This document shows positions 62,192-64,000 of a stretch of DNA of 64,000 bases, piece after piece. The DNA is from Kalmanozyma brasiliensis GHG001 (lineage: Eukaryota; Basidiomycota; Ustilaginomycetes; Ustilaginales). Positions within the stretch are counted from its first letter, which is position 1, and each line of letters starts with the position of its first letter. The notes under the pieces were generated by a model that searched no databases, was not told where the DNA came from, and was given only the letters and a program-made list of their open reading frames with translations. The translations under genes and the position numbers were made by a program. The stretch lies in the NCBI RefSeq assembly GCF_000497045.1, contig NW_015961948.1, forward strand, positions 1,178,001 through 1,242,000. Reading direction: 5' to 3'.

Positions 62192-64000
62192 ATGGACGCG
62201 AACGAGGTGGTCGCTGCTGCGCAGCAGGCAGCGATGTCGTCTGTCGAGCAGGCTGCTTCCTCGTCTCGTGCATCGGCAGCCAACGAGACTTCGACAAAGG
62301 CAACCAAAGCTTCGCACTCGACGCAACACGCGAAAGCGAATGGAGTAGCGAGTACTTCCAGTGATCCTGCCAGCGGCAGTAACAGCAGAGCAGACGCCTC
62401 GAGCAAGCAAGCGATCGAGGTGCAAGACGATGAAGATCCAGAAGAAGGCGCATACATGGAGGAAGGTGAAGTAGGCGAGGTCGGAGAAATGAGCTTCGTC
62501 CTCGACACTGCTGGCGACATGGACGTGGATCAGGAGATCGCTTTGGAGAACGAGGCGAAAGCCGAGCAGGCAGACACACACGTCGAGGCTGGTCTGCTCT
62601 TGCCGAGTCACGTCAATGTCATGCCTCAAGGCGAGAACAGCACAACACAGCCTGGCGGCAGCTCGTCCGGACCATCCCGTGATCTCCCCGCAGACATTGC
62701 GAACGACGAGGAAGATCTCGAGGGCGACATGGGCGACTTCGAGCAGCTGGACATGGATCCATCAACCGCCAATCGATACTACGGCGCGGAAGAAAAGGCA
62801 GAACGAAGAGCAAAGGAGCAGTGCCTTGCATGTGGCGAGCTCGGCCACGACCGACGTCACTGCCCACATCAGCACTGTCTCGCCTGCGGAGCGATGGACG
62901 ACCACCCCACGCGCTTCTGCCCGATGTCCACCAGCTGCTTCCGCTGTGGTGGTATGGGCCACCAGACGCGTACCTGCCCGAAACCACGACGAGGACCGCG
63001 GAGCGAAGAATGCGAGCGATGCGGCTCCTACACCCACGTCAAGACGCTCTGCCCCACCCTGTGGCGCGTATACACCTACAGCACCCTCGCGGACTACGAC
63101 CGCTACCGAGCCAAAGCCTTCTTCAAGCTGCAACACGGCGGCAAGGCGCGCGATCCACGACGCGACCTCGAACCTGATCCGGCAGAGATCTCCGATTCGG
63201 ATGACGAGTTTGTTCTTGCTGGCGAGCCCGAACTGCCCTCTAGCTCCGGAGCGTCGCAGTTCGACCCCGCCACACGGTGGTGCTACAACTGCTCCACGCC
63301 AGGCAATCACTGGGGCGATGACTGCCCCGAACCACGCTGCAATCCGACACGAGGCACCAACGAGCCTTCTGCTTTTTCGGAGTTTGTCTCGCGCTTGGGG
63401 CCGTTTGCAAAGATGCTACCTGGCGCCCCACCGCTGGCCGGGTTCCAGATGCCCTCTTCGCAATTCACGTTCAGCGTCGGCAGCAGCGCCACGATGCACG
63501 TTGCCGGCGATGCGATTGCCAGTTCGTCCGGGCGAAGCACGCCCACTGGCAAAAGAGGCGCGCCCGCCAGTGGCAGCCTCGCCATTGGCCGGCATACGAT
63601 CTCATCCCCGCGCTCGACCCAGCCCCACGTCGTCGACAAGGACGGCCTGGTCTCGTTCGGTCGCACCAAAGCCGTCCCCGTCAAAGGCGGCTACCTCACC
63701 CGCAAGGAGCAGAAGCAAGGTAAGAAGCCTCTACCCGAACACCTCTTCGTGCAATGGCTACAAGATCGGCAAGACCACCCGGAATTCGCTGACAAGATCC
63801 GCCACACGTTGGAGAAGCGGGCGCGGATGGAAAAGGCGGGGCAGGATACGAAGGACCTGCCTACGACGGAGGACATTGTGCGCACCGAAGGGCCAAGGAG
63901 GGCGGCGAGGATGGAGAGGCGGCAGGCGAGAAGGGACGAGCGTGAGGGGGATAGGAGGAAGGGCGAGAAGGATGATCCGATCGAGGTGGATAGCGATAGC
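62192..64000 (+). CDS. CCHC zinc-knuckle protein of Air1/Air2 (TRAMP) type, 3' end outside window
   Basis: Starting at the ATG at 62192 (GACCATGG), the frame is open for 603 codons to the right edge. An acidic, Ala/Ser-rich N-terminus (to about residue 200) is followed by five zinc knuckles between about residues 210 and 375: CLACGELGHDRRHC, CLACGAMDDHPTRFC, CFRCGGMGHQTRTC, CERCGSYTHVKTLC and, after a 75-residue spacer containing LWRVYTYST, CYNCSTPGNHWGDDC. Five CCHC knuckles with this spacing characterise Air1/Air2, the RNA-binding subunits of the TRAMP polyadenylation complex that feeds nuclear RNA to the exosome. The C-terminal part is basic and charged (ARMERRQARRDEREGDRRKGEK). It is much longer than yeast Air1/2 (about 350 aa). 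Confidence 0.85.
   Translation, partial: MDANEVVAAAQQAAMSSVEQAASSSRASAANETSTKATKASHSTQHAKANGVASTSSDPASGSNSRADASSKQAIEVQDDEDPEEGAYMEEGEVGEVGEMSFVLDTAGDMDVDQEIALENEAKAEQADTHVEAGLLLPSHVNVMPQGENSTTQPGGSSSGPSRDLPADIANDEEDLEGDMGDFEQLDMDPSTANRYYGAEEKAERRAKEQCLACGELGHDRRHCPHQHCLACGAMDDHPTRFCPMSTSCFRCGGMGHQTRTCPKPRRGPRSEECERCGSYTHVKTLCPTLWRVYTYSTLADYDRYRAKAFFKLQHGGKARDPRRDLEPDPAEISDSDDEFVLAGEPELPSSSGASQFDPATRWCYNCSTPGNHWGDDCPEPRCNPTRGTNEPSAFSEFVSRLGPFAKMLPGAPPLAGFQMPSSQFTFSVGSSATMHVAGDAIASSSGRSTPTGKRGAPASGSLAIGRHTISSPRSTQPHVVDKDGLVSFGRTKAVPVKGGYLTRKEQKQGKKPLPEHLFVQWLQDRQDHPEFADKIRHTLEKRARMEKAGQDTKDLPTTEDIVRTEGPRRAARMERRQARRDEREGDRRKGEKDDPIEVDSDS

Overview
The window is nuclear DNA of a basidiomycete fungus, most likely an Ustilaginaceae smut or smut-related yeast (the Ustilago/Moesziomyces/Pseudozyma group). 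The genes are long, mostly intronless eukaryotic ORFs with Ser/Pro/Ala-rich disordered tails. They encode fungal-specific proteins (chitin synthase, Zn2Cys6 factor, Pil1 domain, condensin, Ctk3, Ski3). The 118-nt 5S rRNA gene is of basidiomycete type, and the GPI-anchor, peroxisome and exosome genes are eukaryotic. The smut assignment is inference from gene style and from the resemblance of the cutinase to Pseudozyma-type esterases.

Layout. 1-11 kb: a left-truncated PEX11-like gene (-), a two-exon gene of unknown function (-), a large disordered protein (+), a Set1-complex PHD protein of Spp1/CFP1 type (+), a conserved unknown (-) and a secreted cutinase (-). 11.6-14.7 kb: a 3-kb gene-free stretch separating the cutinase from a divergent secreted GH3 beta-glucosidase (+). 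18-26 kb: a PP4 regulatory subunit 2 homologue (+), a 1183-aa disordered protein with three SLADLYN repeats and SUMO-interaction-like motifs (-), a solitary 5S rRNA gene (+), an AKTIP/FTS-type inactive E2 (-) and the CTD-kinase subunit Ctk3 (+). 26-40 kb: the PI3-kinase Vps34 (-, interrupted by 27 Ns), a 1421-aa chromodomain protein (-), Mcd4/PIG-N (-) and the mitochondrial phosphate carrier (-). 40-64 kb: a Zn2Cys6 regulator (+), Ski3 (-), a Met8-type siroheme synthase (+), condensin subunit Ycg1/CAP-G (-), exosome subunit Rrp42 (+), a fusion of an eisosome Pil1-like domain to prephenate dehydratase (+), a chitin synthase (+) and a right-truncated Air1/2-type zinc-knuckle protein (+).

Many genes form tail-to-tail pairs with 57-250 bp between stop codons, or head-to-head pairs sharing promoters of 335-850 bp. 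No mobile element, tRNA or CRISPR was recognised. There is no metabolic cluster, but three genes of the RNA-exosome pathway (Ski3, Rrp42, Air-like) lie within 20 kb. The most unusual object is the Pil1-prephenate dehydratase fusion at 55160-58147. Its linker of about 220 residues contains no methionine, so the enzyme half has no start codon of its own. Also notable are a TCACGTGA site in front of the siroheme synthase gene, which itself carries a hydrophobic C-terminal tail, and CGG/CCG palindromes between the phosphate carrier and Zn2Cys6 genes.
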